DNA of 64,000 nt from Sciscionella sediminilitoris (lineage in GTDB: Bacteria > Actinomycetota > Actinomycetes > Mycobacteriales > Pseudonocardiaceae), in contig NZ_JALM01000053.1 in NCBI RefSeq assembly GCF_000737195.2, positions 26,373-90,372 on the forward strand, written 5' to 3'. How positions within the stretch are numbered: the first letter of the stretch is position 1; each line of letters starts with the position of its first letter. Shown here in pieces: positions 32,575 through 42,103 of the stretch. The notes under the pieces were generated by a model, which was given only the letters and a program-made list of their open reading frames with translations, did no database searches and was not told the DNA's origin. The translations under genes and the position numbers were made by a program.

Positions 32575-35500
32575 ATGCACGACGATCGTAAGCTGACCGA
32601 GGACCGCATCACCCGGGCACTGCGTGAGCGGATCCGCCCCGCGGTGTACGGCGCCGCGTGCCCGGTCGAGCTCGAGGTCTGGCACGTGGACGGCGAACCG
32701 GTGCCCGTCGGGGACGCGCTCGGCGCGCAGTACGGCCCGTTCGCGGTCGGCGAGCGATGGGGACCGCCCTGGGGAACGAGCTGGTTCCACGTGCGCGGCC
32801 GGGTGCCCGGGGAGTGGGCCGGGCGGCGGGTGGAGCTGGTGCTCGACCTCGGTTTCGACGCCGACCGTCCGGGCTTCCAGTGCGAGGGTCTCGTGTATCT
32901 GCCGGATGGCACCCCGGTCAAGGGGCTCAACCCGCGCAACGCCTGGATTCCCGTCGGTGACCCGGTTTCCGGCGGCGAACAGGTCGAGTTCTACGTGGAG
33001 GCGGCGGCGAACCCGCTCATCCTGGACGACGGCGACCTCAGCTTCGCGCCCACCCCGCTCGGTGACCCGGCGACCGCGGGAACCGAACCGCTCTACCGGA
33101 TCGCCCGCGCCGAACTCGCCGTGTTCGAGGAACCGGTGTGGGAGCTGGTGGCCGATATCGAGGTGCTGGACGGCCTGATGCGGACCTGCCCGGAGGCCGA
33201 CCCGCGGCGCTGGGAACTGTTGCGCGCCTTGGCCTCCGCGCTGGACGTGCTCGATCTCGGGGACATCGCGGGCACCGCGCGGGCCGCACGGGACCGGCTG
33301 GCCCCGGCGCTGTCCGGTCCGGCACGGTCCAGCGCGCACCGGATCTCCGCGATCGGGCACGCGCACATCGATTCCGCCTGGCTGTGGCCGCTGCGCGAGA
33401 CGGTGCGCAAGGTGGCGCGCACCGCGTCGAACGTGACCGCCCTGATGGACACCGATCCGGGATTCGTGTTCGCCATGTCCCAGGCACAGCAGCTGGCCTG
33501 GATCGAGGAGCACCACCCGAAGGTCTTCGCCAAGGTGGCCGAGAAGATCGCCGCGGGCCAGTTCGTCCCGGTCGGCGGAATGTGGGTCGAGGCGGACACG
33601 AACATGCCCGGCAGCGAGGCGATGGCCCGCCAGTTCGTGCACGGCAAGCGGTACTTCCTGGACCGGTTCGGCGTCGAGACCGAGGAGGTGTGGCTCCCGG
33701 ACTCGTTCGGCTACAGCGCGGCGCTGCCGCAACTGGTCACCGCCTCGGCCTCGAAATGGTTCCTCACCCAGAAGATCTCCTGGAGCCAGACCAACAAGTT
33801 CCCGCACCACACCTTCCTCTGGGAGGGGATCGACGGGACCCGGGTGCTCACCCATTTCCCGCCGGTGGACACCTACAACTCCGAGCTGATCGGCCGGGAA
33901 CTGGCGCATGCCAGCGCGAACTACCAGGAAAAGGGTGCGGCCACCCGTTCACTGGTTCCGTTCGGGCACGGGGACGGCGGTGGCGGACCCACCAGGGAGA
34001 TGCTGGCCCGCGCCGCGCGCACCGCCGATCTGGACGGTTCGCCGAAGGTGGCGATCGAGGCGCCGCGCGCCTTCTTCACCCACGCCGAACAGGACTATCC
34101 CGCGCCACCGGTCTGGGTCGGCGAGCTCTACCTCGAATTCCACCGGGGCACCTACACCAGCCAGGCCAAGACCAAACAGGGCAACCGGCGAAGCGAGCAC
34201 CTGCTGCGCGAGGCGGAACTGTGGTCGGCGACCGCGGCCGTCCACAGTGGATTCGAGTACCCGTACGAGCGGCTGGACCGGATCTGGAAAACCGTGCTGC
34301 TCAACCAGTTCCACGACATTCTTCCCGGTTCCTCCATCGCCTGGGTGCACCGGGACGCCGAACACGCCTATGCGCGGGCGGCGGAGGAACTGGAGGAGAT
34401 CATCGGTTCCGCGCAGCACGCGCTCGCGGGAACCGGGTCCCGGCGGCTGGTGTTCAACGCGGCCCCGCACGCCAGGGACGGGATCGCCGCCGGTGGCGCG
34501 GATACGGCCGAGAACGGGCCGGAAGCGGTCACCGTGCGCGAACACGAGGGTGGCTTCCGGCTGGCGAACGGGGCGCTCACGGTGACCGTGGACGCCGAGG
34601 GGCTGATCAGCTCGGTGCTGGACGGGGAAAGCGGGCGCGAGGTCGTCCCGCAGGGCACCCGCGCCGCGCTGCTGCAGCTACACCAGGACCTGCCGAACCG
34701 TTGGGACGCCTGGGACATCGACGAGTTCTACCGCAACTCGGTCACCGATCTGACCGCGGTCGACGAGCTCGTGGCGACCGCGGACGGGGTGCGGATCACC
34801 CGCTCCTTCGGCTCCTCGGCGCTGACCCAGTGGTTGCGGCTGCGCGGACGGGTGCTTGAGGTGGAGACCGAGGTCGACTGGCACGAGTCGGAGAAGATGC
34901 TCAAGCTCGCCTTCCCGGTCGATGTGCACGCCGACCGGTGCGCCTGCGAGGTGCAGTTCGGCCACACCTACCGGCCGACGCACGACAACACCAGCTGGGA
35001 CGCGGCCAAGTTCGAGATCTGCGCGCACCGTTGGGTGCACGTTGCGGAACCGGATTTCGGGGTCGCGCTGGTGAACGACGCCACCTACGGGCACGACGTC
35101 AGCCGCACGGCGACACCGGCCGGGATCGCGAACGTGCTGCGGGCCTCGCTGCTGCGCGCGCCCCGGTTCCCCGATCCGGAGACCGATCACGGCAGGCACC
35201 GCTTCCGGCACGCGCTCGTGGTCGGCGCGGGGATCGGGGACGCGGTGCGCGAGGGGTACCGGATCAACCTGCCCGCGCGGGAGATCGAGGGCGCGAACCC
35301 GGTACACCCGCTGGTCACCGTGGACAATCCGGATGTGGTGGTGGAATCGGTGAAGCTCGCCGAGGACCGTTCCGGCGATGTGGTGCTGCGGCTCTACGAG
35401 AGCGGTGGCACCCGGGCGGAGGCCACGGTGCGCGCGAGCTTCGGCGTGGAGCGGGTCGCCGCGACCGATCTGCTCGAGCGGGACTGGGCCGAACCCGAGG

Positions 35501-35601
35501 AATACGCGCACCCCGAGGGCGGGTTCACCATCGCCCTGCGGCCCTTCCAGCTGCGCACCATCCGGTTCACGCGTGGCGCAACTCCGGCTCCCGGCTCCTG
35601 A
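32575..35601 (+). CDS. GH38 alpha-mannosidase
   Basis: Large glycoside hydrolase (1008 residues) cleaving alpha-linked mannose. The zinc site begins with H264-x-D266 in AIGHAHIDSAWLWPLRET. The nucleophile region is GGMWVEADTNMPGSEAMARQF with aspartate about D341. LFPDSFGYSAALPQL-type substrate loop, the middle domain (RSEHLLREAELWSA ... LLNQFHDILPGSSI) and a C-terminal beta-rich domain follow the normal GH38 order. No signal peptide, so it acts in the cytoplasm on imported oligosaccharides, consistent with the CUT1 importer just upstream (60 nt gap). Confidence 0.94.
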   Translation: MHDDRKLTEDRITRALRERIRPAVYGAACPVELEVWHVDGEPVPVGDALGAQYGPFAVGERWGPPWGTSWFHVRGRVPGEWAGRRVELVLDLGFDADRPGFQCEGLVYLPDGTPVKGLNPRNAWIPVGDPVSGGEQVEFYVEAAANPLILDDGDLSFAPTPLGDPATAGTEPLYRIARAELAVFEEPVWELVADIEVLDGLMRTCPEADPRRWELLRALASALDVLDLGDIAGTARAARDRLAPALSGPARSSAHRISAIGHAHIDSAWLWPLRETVRKVARTASNVTALMDTDPGFVFAMSQAQQLAWIEEHHPKVFAKVAEKIAAGQFVPVGGMWVEADTNMPGSEAMARQFVHGKRYFLDRFGVETEEVWLPDSFGYSAALPQLVTASASKWFLTQKISWSQTNKFPHHTFLWEGIDGTRVLTHFPPVDTYNSELIGRELAHASANYQEKGAATRSLVPFGHGDGGGGPTREMLARAARTADLDGSPKVAIEAPRAFFTHAEQDYPAPPVWVGELYLEFHRGTYTSQAKTKQGNRRSEHLLREAELWSATAAVHSGFEYPYERLDRIWKTVLLNQFHDILPGSSIAWVHRDAEHAYARAAEELEEIIGSAQHALAGTGSRRLVFNAAPHARDGIAAGGADTAENGPEAVTVREHEGGFRLANGALTVTVDAEGLISSVLDGESGREVVPQGTRAALLQLHQDLPNRWDAWDIDEFYRNSVTDLTAVDELVATADGVRITRSFGSSALTQWLRLRGRVLEVETEVDWHESEKMLKLAFPVDVHADRCACEVQFGHTYRPTHDNTSWDAAKFEICAHRWVHVAEPDFGVALVNDATYGHDVSRTATPAGIANVLRASLLRAPRFPDPETDHGRHRFRHALVVGAGIGDAVREGYRINLPAREIEGANPVHPLVTVDNPDVVVESVKLAEDRSGDVVLRLYESGGTRAEATVRASFGVERVAATDLLERDWAEPEEYAHPEGGFTIALRPFQLRTIRFTRGATPAPGS

Positions 35602-35667
35602 TCCGCAGGTGAGGCGTTTGCGCAGCGCACGTGGGGTGGCGTAACACAGCCGTCATCGAAACCCGGT

Positions 35668-35673
35668 TAGCCT
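35668..35673 (+). promoter_or_regulatory. -10 hexamer of leaderless gntR gene
   Basis: TAGCCT lies 6 nt before the GTG at 35680 with no ribosome-binding site. The remaining gap 35602-35667 shows nothing else. Confidence 0.5.
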
Positions 35674-35679
35674 CGCCGG

Positions 35680-36393
35680 GTGACCACATCTCGAGCACAG
35701 CGGGCCCGCCAGCTTGCGGGAGTGTTGCGCGAATCCATCGCCCAGGGCACCTTCGACGACCAGCCGCTGCCCGATGAGCGGGCGCTCGGGCAGCGGCTGG
35801 GCGCCTCGCGCAACGCGGTCCGGGAAGCTCTCGGGCTGCTGCGCGCCGAGGGGCTGATCACCCGGCGCCGGGGCATCGGTACCACGGTCGTGCGGCCGAA
35901 ACTGGGCCATGGCCTGGACCGCCTCGCCGGGCTCGCGGAGAACCTGGACGGGCACGGCGAGCTCGGCAACGAGGTGCGGGCGGCACGGATCGAGACGGCA
36001 ACCCCCGCGATCGCCGAGCGGCTGGAGATCGAGCCGGGGGAGCGGATCGTGTACCTGGAGCGGTTGCGCCGGATCGGGGGCGCGCCGTTGTCCCTGGACA
36101 GCACGTACCTGGTCGCGGACATCGGGCTGCCGCTGCTCGACAGGGACCTCGCGGGCCGGGATGTGTTCGCCCTGATCGAGGAGACCAGCGGGCAGCGGCT
36201 CGGCCGCTCGGATGTGCTGCTGCACGCGGTCAACGCCGATCCGGCCAGTGCCGAGTTGCTCGAGGTGCCCGAATCCACCGCGGTGTTCGCCGTGGAGCGG
36301 TGCACCCGGCTCGCGGACGGGCGGGCGGTCGACTTCGAGTCGATCCACCTGCGCGCGGACCGGATCAGCTTCCACGCGAGCCTGCCGAGGTGA
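35680..36393 (+). CDS. GntR-family regulator with UTRA domain (HutC subfamily)
   Basis: 237-residue regulator. The winged helix-turn-helix (about 8-70) is LPDERALGQRLGASRNAVREALGLLRAEGLITRRRGIGTTV, followed by a UTRA effector domain with ERIVYLERLRRIGGAPLSLDSTYL and VDFESIHLRADRISFHASL. HutC-type regulators usually bind sugar phosphates or small catabolites. It lies after the mannosidase and before a permease and a PfkB kinase, so it may control one of these groups. A leaderless start is likely. Confidence 0.88.
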   Translation: MTTSRAQRARQLAGVLRESIAQGTFDDQPLPDERALGQRLGASRNAVREALGLLRAEGLITRRRGIGTTVVRPKLGHGLDRLAGLAENLDGHGELGNEVRAARIETATPAIAERLEIEPGERIVYLERLRRIGGAPLSLDSTYLVADIGLPLLDRDLAGRDVFALIEETSGQRLGRSDVLLHAVNADPASAELLEVPESTAVFAVERCTRLADGRAVDFESIHLRADRISFHASLPR

Positions 36394-36398
36394 GCGGG

Positions 36399-37145
36399 AT
36401 GACGGTGCTACTGCTCGGCTTGTTCGGCCTGCTCGGCGGGATCGGCATCACCGCGCTCGGTCCCGGCGGGGTACTGCCGACCATCGGCCTGTTCGTGCTC
36501 ACCGGGCTGAGCCCGGCGCAGGTGGCGGGCACCGCGATCGTCACGCACGTCGCGACCGGGGCACTCGGCACCGGCGCCTATCTGCGCTCCGGGCACCTGC
36601 GCGAACCGGCGAACCGCAGGACCGCGCTGCTGCTCGCGGGTGCCGCGCTACCGGGGACCGCGCTCGGTGTGCTGCTCAACGCGCACGTCTCGGCACGGGC
36701 GTTCGGCATCCTGCTCGGCGTGCTCGTGGTGCTCGCCGCGCTGCTCGTGCTCTATCGGGAACGGCACGCCGAGCAGACCGAGCGGGCGCATCCGGGGACC
36801 CTGACCGTGCTCGGAACCGGGTTCGCCGTGGCGGTCGTCGCCGGGATCGTGGGGATCGGCGGGCCCATGCTCACCGTCCCGCTGCTGCTCGCCTTCGGCG
36901 TTCCGGTGCTCGAATCGCTGGCCGCCGCGCAGGCCCAGTCGATCGTGATCGCCGGGATAGGTTCGATCGGTTACGCCGCGAGCGGTGCCATCGACTGGCC
37001 GCTCGCCGCGATCGTCGGGATACCCGAGCTCGCCGGGGTGCTCATCGGCTGGGTCATCGCCCGCCGGGTACCCACCAGGCTGCTCAAGCGGGTGATCGTG
37101 ATCGCCCTGCTCGCACTCGGTCCCTACCTTGCCTTGCACGGCTGA
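36399..37145 (+). CDS. TauE/SafE-family permease
   Basis: 248-residue membrane protein with about seven helices. Two TauE/SafE half-repeats are visible: GGIGITALGPGGVLPTIGLFVLTGLSPAQVAGTAIVTHVATGALG and VVAGIVGIGGPMLTVPLLLAFGVPVLESLAAAQAQSIVIAGIGSIGY. Family members export sulfite or organosulfonates or import sulfur anions, but many are uncharacterised. ATG 36399 has GAGG 8 nt upstream; GTG 36390, overlapping the gntR stop, is the alternative. A role in sugar metabolism is not evident. Confidence 0.85.
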   Translation: MTVLLLGLFGLLGGIGITALGPGGVLPTIGLFVLTGLSPAQVAGTAIVTHVATGALGTGAYLRSGHLREPANRRTALLLAGAALPGTALGVLLNAHVSARAFGILLGVLVVLAALLVLYRERHAEQTERAHPGTLTVLGTGFAVAVVAGIVGIGGPMLTVPLLLAFGVPVLESLAAAQAQSIVIAGIGSIGYAASGAIDWPLAAIVGIPELAGVLIGWVIARRVPTRLLKRVIVIALLALGPYLALHG

Positions 37146-37195
37146 CCAGATCGTGGGAAAGGAGATTCGCGGAGTGGGCGCGGCACCCGGTCCGC

Positions 37196-37201
37196 TACGG
37201 T
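37196..37201 (+). promoter_or_regulatory. Possible -10 hexamer of PfkB kinase gene
   Basis: TACGGT, 8 nt before the GTG at 37210. The intervening sequence is C-rich and gives no ribosome-binding site. Confidence 0.35.
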
Positions 37202-37209
37202 GAACCCCC

Positions 37210-38115
37210 GTGGAACCAGTCGAAGTGCTGTGCATCGGAGAAACCATGGCCCTGCTCGCGCCGCTGGACGGGCCGCTCACCGAGGCCGAGCGGCTGCGGC
37301 TCGACATCGGTGGCGCGGAATCGACGGTGGCGTTGTACCTGCGCGAGTTCGGCCACCACACCGCCTGGCTCTCCCGGGTGGGCGCGGATCCCTTCGGGGA
37401 ACGGATCGTGCGCACCCTGTCCGGGCACGGGGTGGACACCCGCTTCGTGCGCACCGACGCCGAAGCGCCTACCGGGGTGTACTTCAAGAACCCGGGTACC
37501 GAGAAGACCACGGTGCACTACTACCGGGCCGGTTCCGCCGCCTCCCGGATGGGCGAGGGCGAACTCGACGGTGTGCCGCTGGACGAGCTGCGTCTGGTGC
37601 ATCTTTCCGGGATCACCCCTGCGCTCTCGGCGAGCTGCCGGGCGCTCGTGGCGCAAGTGCTCGCCCTGCCGAAGCGGGACGGGCGGCTGGTCTCCTTCGA
37701 CGTGAACTACCGCCCCGCGCTCTGGCCGGTGGCCGAGGCCGCCCCGGTGCTCCGCGAGCTGGCCGCCCGCGCCGATGTGGTGTTCGTCGGGCAGGACGAG
37801 GCACAGACGCTGTGGGGTCTGGACACCCCGGAGCAGGTGCGCGAGCTGATTCCCGGTCCGCGGCGGCTGGTGATCAAGGACGGTGCCATCGGAGCCAGCG
37901 AGTTCGAGGGTGAGCACAAGACCTTCGTGCCCGCGCAACCGGTCGAGGTCGTGGAGGTCGTCGGCGCGGGGGACGCCTTCGCCTCGGGATACCTCGCGGG
38001 CCTGCTTGCCGGGCACGAACCGGAGCGGCGCCTCGCCGAGGGACACGAGCTCGCCGCGCGGACCCTGCGCAGCACCGATGACTTCGTGCCGGTCAGCCGC
38101 GCGGCGCGTACATGA
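37210..38115 (+). CDS. PfkB-family sugar kinase (2-keto-3-deoxygluconate-kinase-like)
   Basis: 301-residue ribokinase-family enzyme. It opens [19 protein letters not shown], has [33 protein letters not shown] (PfkB signature 1 region), [13 protein letters not shown] typical of KDG kinases, and [18 protein letters not shown] with the catalytic aspartate in GAGD. Best guess is phosphorylation of 2-keto-3-deoxygluconate or a related keto sugar; fructose or tagatose substrates are possible. GTG start, probably leaderless. The 3' 23 bases overlap the convergent ynfA-like gene. Confidence 0.86.
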   Translation: MEPVEVLCIGETMALLAPLDGPLTEAERLRLDIGGAESTVALYLREFGHHTAWLSRVGADPFGERIVRTLSGHGVDTRFVRTDAEAPTGVYFKNPGTEKTTVHYYRAGSAASRMGEGELDGVPLDELRLVHLSGITPALSASCRALVAQVLALPKRDGRLVSFDVNYRPALWPVAEAAPVLRELAARADVVFVGQDEAQTLWGLDTPEQVRELIPGPRRLVIKDGAIGASEFEGEHKTFVPAQPVEVVEVVGAGDAFASGYLAGLLAGHEPERRLAEGHELAARTLRSTDDFVPVSRAART

Positions 38116-38425
38116 TCACGCCGACCCCGACGAGGCAGATCAGCGCGCCGATCACGTCGTAGCGATCCGGGCGGTATCCGTCGGCGACCATGCCCCAGGC
38201 CAGCGACCCGGCCACGAATATCCCACCGTAGGCGGCGAGGATCCGGCCGAAGTGCGCGTCCGGTTGCAGGGTCGCCACGAAGCCGTAGACACCGAGCGCG
38301 AGCACCCCGGCACCGATCCAGATCCATCCCCGGTGTTCGCGCACGCCCTGCCAGATCAACCAGGCGCCGCCGATCTCGGTGATCGCGGCGAGCAGGAAAA
38401 GCGCGATCGAACGCAGGATGAGCAC
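38093..38425 (-). CDS. YnfA/UPF0060 family small membrane protein
   Basis: 110-residue protein with four transmembrane helices, distantly like small multidrug resistance transporters. Family motifs: [87 protein letters not shown] 38425 is preceded by GAGGAGG at seven bases; the open frame continues far upstream but only as antisense of bioY. Function uncertain, possibly small-molecule export. Confidence 0.9.
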   Translation of the reverse strand: MLILRSIALFLLAAITEIGGAWLIWQGVREHRGWIWIGAGVLALGVYGFVATLQPDAHFGRILAAYGGIFVAGSLAWGMVADGYRPDRYDVIGALICLVGVGVIMYAPRG

Positions 38426-38539
38426 GGCTGGGCCTCCTCGGTCGGGTGTGTCCTCGGGGACTTTGTATCCGATCGCCGGTGCGTTGGAGGGTTGTGACAA
38501 GGCAGGCCGGGAGATTTTTGGTTCGCCGTGCGGGCGGGT

Positions 38540-38545
38540 TAGGTT
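38540..38545 (+). promoter_or_regulatory. -10 hexamer of leaderless bioY operon
   Basis: TAGGTT ends 6 nt before the GTG at 38552. TTGGTT at 38518-38523 (16-nt spacer) may be the -35. No ribosome-binding site is present. The rest of the gap 38426-38517 has no gene; no palindromic operator was recognised in it. Confidence 0.55.
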
Positions 38546-38551
38546 CGGCTT

Positions 38552-39115
38552 GTGCCGGATCAACGAACCACGCTTCCCGCGGCCGAGCTCGCGCGAACGG
38601 TCGTCTTCGCCGCGTTCATCGCGGTACTCGGACTGTTCCCCGGGTTCTACATCGGCGGTTCCGGGGTGCCCATCGTCGTGCAGAACATCGGGCCGCTGCT
38701 CGTGGGTGCCCTGCTCGGCGCGAAACGGGGCACCGCCTCGGTCGTGCTCATGCTCGCGGTCACCGCGATCGGGCTGCCGCTGCTCTCCGGCGGGCGCGGC
38801 GGGATCGCCTCGTTCATCGGGCCCAGTGGCGGTTTCCTCATCGGCTGGATCGCCTCGGCACTGGTGACCGGGCTCGTCGCGGCCCGGTTCGCCCGCCCGG
38901 GTTTTCCCGCGCTGCTGCTGGCCACGGTCGCGGGCCTGGTGGCCGACTACGTGATCGGCATTCCCTTCCTCGGCTTCTACACCGGGGACTTCGGTGCGGC
39001 CGCCGTGCAGTCGCTGGTGTTCCTTCCCGGGGACGCGGTGAAGGTGGTGCTCGCCGCGCTCATCGCCTCGGTCGTGCACCGCGCCCTGCCGACGGTGGTG
39101 GGGAGGAAGGAGTGA
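38552..39115 (+). CDS. bioY: Biotin ECF transporter S component BioY
   Basis: Membrane substrate-binding component for biotin, 187 residues with about six helices. Diagnostic BioY stretches: [73 protein letters not shown] and [18 protein letters not shown]. With BioM and BioN it forms a high-affinity biotin importer. The GTG start seems leaderless. It overlaps the next gene by 4 nt; unusually two CoA-metabolism genes separate it from bioM and bioN. Confidence 0.95.
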   Translation: MPDQRTTLPAAELARTVVFAAFIAVLGLFPGFYIGGSGVPIVVQNIGPLLVGALLGAKRGTASVVLMLAVTAIGLPLLSGGRGGIASFIGPSGGFLIGWIASALVTGLVAARFARPGFPALLLATVAGLVADYVIGIPFLGFYTGDFGAAAVQSLVFLPGDAVKVVLAALIASVVHRALPTVVGRKE

Positions 39116-40326
39116 ACCCACGCGTGTACGGCGCCGCGCACCGGCTCGCCGAGCTCGGGGCCGGTTCCGGTGCGCGGGTGGCGATCGACTCGCCGGAACC
39201 GCTCGACTGGCTGCGTGGCGCGGATCTGCTCGGCGCGGCGAGCCTGATCGTGGACCCCGCGTGGACGGAATCCGAGCGTGCGGCCGTGTTCGCCGACGCC
39301 CGCCCGGACGTCACGGTGACCGGGACTCCACCGACGAGCACCGAACCCGTTGCCCGGCAAGGGGACGAGTCCAGCTGGTTCTACCTGTCGACCACCTCCG
39401 GCAGCAGCGGCACGCCGAAGGTTCTGGTGCGCACCAGGCAATCCTGGACGCGCAGCTTCGCTGCACTCGGCCGGGCCGGACACCCGGTGCTCGTGCCGGG
39501 ACCGTTGAGTTCCTCGCTGTTCCTGTTCGGCGCACTGCACGCGCTGTGGTGCGGGGACGAACCGGTGCTGCGCCCGCGGCTGCGCCTGGCGGACGCCCGC
39601 ACGGCGCACACCGTGCACCTGGTGCCCGCGATGCTGCACGGCCTGCTCGCCGAGCTCGAACGGCACGGTGGCCCCTGTGCGCTGCGCACCGTGGTCTGCG
39701 GTGGGGCACACCTCGGGGCGGAACTGCGTGAGCGGTTCGCCGCCGTGCTCCCGGAAGCGGAACTGCTCGAGTACTACGGCGCGGCCGAGCACTCCCTGAT
39801 CGCGCTCGGCGTCGGTGAGCTCCGCCCGGTGCCCGATGCCGAGCTCGACATCCGAGACGGGGAACTGTGGGTTCGTTCCCCGCTCGCGTGCAGCGGATAT
39901 CTGCGCTCGGGCCGATTCCATCCCGCACCGGAATGGTCGAGTGTCGGCGACCGGGTCAGCATCACCGACGGGGTGCTGACCGTGCACGGCCGCGGTTCCG
40001 CGATGCTCTCCACCGGTGGCGTGCTCGTGTCCGCCGAGGAGGTGGAATCGGTGCTTCGCGCGGTTCCCGGGGTGGACGACGCGCTCGTGGTCGGTACCCC
40101 GCATCCTGCGCTCGGCACCCTGGTGACCGCCATCGTGCAGGCCGAGCAGCCGCTATCGGTACGGGAACTGCGCGCCGCCGCCCGGTCCGGTCTCGCCCCG
40201 GCGAAGCGCCCGCGCCGCTGGCTGGTCACGAAATCCCTGCCGCGTACCTCCTCCGGGAAACCGGCGCGGTCCCTGGCCACCGATCGGCTGGCCGAAGGCA
40301 TCTTCGACGGGGAGCCGCTGCGGTGA
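39112..40326 (+). CDS. AMP-binding acyl-CoA synthetase-like protein in the bioY operon
   Basis: 404-residue adenylate-forming enzyme, shorter than usual (about 500) through a reduced N-terminal domain. Core motifs remain: phosphate loop [11 protein letters not shown] at 93-103, [46 protein letters not shown] hinge, and the C-terminal catalytic lysine in [10 protein letters not shown]. It should activate a carboxylic acid to acyl-AMP and probably acyl-CoA. Placement in a biotin transport operon suggests a biotin-related acid (biotin side chain, dethiobiotin or pimelate), but this is inference. GTG 39112 has GGAGGAAGG upstream and overlaps the bioY stop by 4 nt. Confidence 0.85.
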   Translation: MNPRVYGAAHRLAELGAGSGARVAIDSPEPLDWLRGADLLGAASLIVDPAWTESERAAVFADARPDVTVTGTPPTSTEPVARQGDESSWFYLSTTSGSSGTPKVLVRTRQSWTRSFAALGRAGHPVLVPGPLSSSLFLFGALHALWCGDEPVLRPRLRLADARTAHTVHLVPAMLHGLLAELERHGGPCALRTVVCGGAHLGAELRERFAAVLPEAELLEYYGAAEHSLIALGVGELRPVPDAELDIRDGELWVRSPLACSGYLRSGRFHPAPEWSSVGDRVSITDGVLTVHGRGSAMLSTGGVLVSAEEVESVLRAVPGVDDALVVGTPHPALGTLVTAIVQAEQPLSVRELRAAARSGLAPAKRPRRWLVTKSLPRTSSGKPARSLATDRLAEGIFDGEPLR

Positions 40327-41432
40327 ACGATCGGACCCCGGTGGTCATCGCCGCGCGGCGCACCCCCATCGGTACCGCGGGCGGGGCGTTGCGTGGGATG
40401 ACCGTGGACGCACTCGCCGCACCCGTGCTGCGCGCGGCGCTCGCCGAGTCCGATGTGGACACCGTCACGGATGTGTTGCTGGGCAACGTTTTCGGTCCGG
40501 GCGGGAACACCGCACGGGTCGCCGCGCTCGGTGCCGGTCTCGGCGCGGGAGTGCCCGGGATGACCGTGGACCGGCAGTGTGCGAGCGGGCTCGCGGCGAT
40601 CACCACCGCCGCAGCCCTGATCCGGGCGGGGGAGGGGGACGCTTATCTGGCCGGTGGGGCGGAGAGCGCGTCCACGGCTCCCTACCGCGCTTGGCGGACC
40701 GAACCACCGCACTGGTACACCCGCGCCCCGTTCTCTCCGGCGGAGATCGGCGACCCGGAGATGGGGGAGGCCGCGGACCTGGTCGCCGCAGAAGCGGGGA
40801 TCGGCAGGGAACGTCAGGACGCGTTCGCCGTCCGCAGCCACGAGCGCGCGGTCGCGGCCCAGCGTGCGGGCCGGTTCACCGCGGAACTGGTGCCGGTCGC
40901 CGGATGCCGCGCCGATGAACGCCCGCGCTCCGGGTTCACCACACGGCGATTGGCCAGGTTTCCTCCCGCCTTCACCGAGTACGGCACCGCGACCGCGGCG
41001 AACTCCTGCGGGGTCAGCGATGGGGCCGCCGTGGTGCTGTTGGTCAGCGAGCGGCGCAGGCGCGAGCTCGGACTGCCCGGGCTGCGCCTGGTACACGCGG
41101 CGACCTCCGGCTGCGATCCGAACCGGCTCGGGCTCGGTGCGGTTCCCGCGATGCGCGCCGTGCTCGACCGCGCGGTGGACATCGTGGAGTTCAACGAGGC
41201 CTTCGCCGGTCAGGCCCTCGCCTGTCTCGACGCGGCGGGGATCGAGGAGGACACGGTGAACCCGGACGGTGGGGCGATCGCGCTCGGCCACCCCTGGGGC
41301 GCTTCCGGCGCGGTGCTCGTGGTCCGGCTGTTCAGCGCCATGGTGCGGTCCGGTGGACCGGGTACCGGTCTCGCGGCGCTGTCCGCGGGCGGTGGGCTCG
41401 GCGTCGCCACGCTCTGGGAGGTGATCTCGTGA
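40323..41432 (+). CDS. Thiolase-family protein with second catalytic cysteine replaced
   Basis: 369-residue thiolase relative. The acyl-accepting C86 (VDRQCASGL), NEAFAGQAL and H323 (GGAIALGHPWGASGA) are present. The C-terminal motif, normally CxGGGxG, reads S354-A-G-G-G-L-G, so the general acid/base cysteine is a serine. The protein may still bind acyl-CoA, run a partial reaction or use a different acid/base. It overlaps the ligase and bioM genes by 4 nt on either side. The GTG start at 40323 was chosen from that overlap and the VVIAARRTPIG start. A function in forming or breaking a biotin-related acyl chain is inference. Confidence 0.88.
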   Translation: MNDRTPVVIAARRTPIGTAGGALRGMTVDALAAPVLRAALAESDVDTVTDVLLGNVFGPGGNTARVAALGAGLGAGVPGMTVDRQCASGLAAITTAAALIRAGEGDAYLAGGAESASTAPYRAWRTEPPHWYTRAPFSPAEIGDPEMGEAADLVAAEAGIGRERQDAFAVRSHERAVAAQRAGRFTAELVPVAGCRADERPRSGFTTRRLARFPPAFTEYGTATAANSCGVSDGAAVVLLVSERRRRELGLPGLRLVHAATSGCDPNRLGLGAVPAMRAVLDRAVDIVEFNEAFAGQALACLDAAGIEEDTVNPDGGAIALGHPWGASGAVLVVRLFSAMVRSGGPGTGLAALSAGGGLGVATLWEVIS

Positions 41433-42103
41433 TCGAGTTCCGCGGTGTCGGGCACCATTACGGGGAGCGAGTCGTGCTCTCCGAGGTCGACCTGTGCCTG
41501 GAGCAGCCGCGGGTGGCCTTCGTCGGTGCCAACGGTTCCGGGAAGTCCACGCTGGCCCGCATGGTGAACGGACTCGTGCACCCCACCGAGGGCAGCGTGT
41601 CCGTGGACGGGCGCGATCCGGTGCGGAACGGGCGAGCGGTACGCAAGCGGGTCGGCTTCGTGTTCACCAATCCGGACAGCCAGATCGTCATGCCGACCCC
41701 GGAGGAGGACGTGGCGTTCTCCCTGCGCGGCAAGGGGATCTCGAAGGGCGAGCGGGAACGGAAAGCACGGGAACTCCTTTCGTCGTACGGACTCGGTGGA
41801 CATCTCGAACACCCGGCGCATCAGCTCTCCGGCGGGCAGAAGCAGTTGCTCGCCCTGTGCGCGATGCTCGTGCGGGAACCGGATGTGCTCGTCTGCGATG
41901 AGCCGACCACGCTGCTCGATCTGCGCAACAAACGCCGGTTCGTGGAGCTGCTGGGAAACCTGGAGCAGCAGGTCCTGCTCGTCACCCACGACCTCGATCT
42001 GCTCGGCGAGTTCGATCGCGTGGTCGTCATCGACGGTGGCCGGGTGGTCGCCGACGACACCCCGGAACCCGCGCTGCGCCATTACCGGAAGCTCGCCGAA
42101 TGA
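41429..42103 (+). CDS. bioM: Biotin ECF transporter ATPase BioM
   Basis: ABC ATPase of 224 residues. Walker A GANGSGKST, Q loop FTNPDSQIVMPTPEEDVAF typical of ECF ATPases, signature LSGGQKQLLAL, Walker B VLVCDEPTTLLDLRNKR and the switch histidine in LVTHDLDLL. It powers the BioMNY importer. GTG 41429 overlaps the thiolase stop by 4 nt, and the end overlaps bioN by 4 nt. A role for another ECF S component is possible, but the operon fits biotin. Confidence 0.92.
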   Translation: MIEFRGVGHHYGERVVLSEVDLCLEQPRVAFVGANGSGKSTLARMVNGLVHPTEGSVSVDGRDPVRNGRAVRKRVGFVFTNPDSQIVMPTPEEDVAFSLRGKGISKGERERKARELLSSYGLGGHLEHPAHQLSGGQKQLLALCAMLVREPDVLVCDEPTTLLDLRNKRRFVELLGNLEQQVLLVTHDLDLLGEFDRVVVIDGGRVVADDTPEPALRHYRKLAE

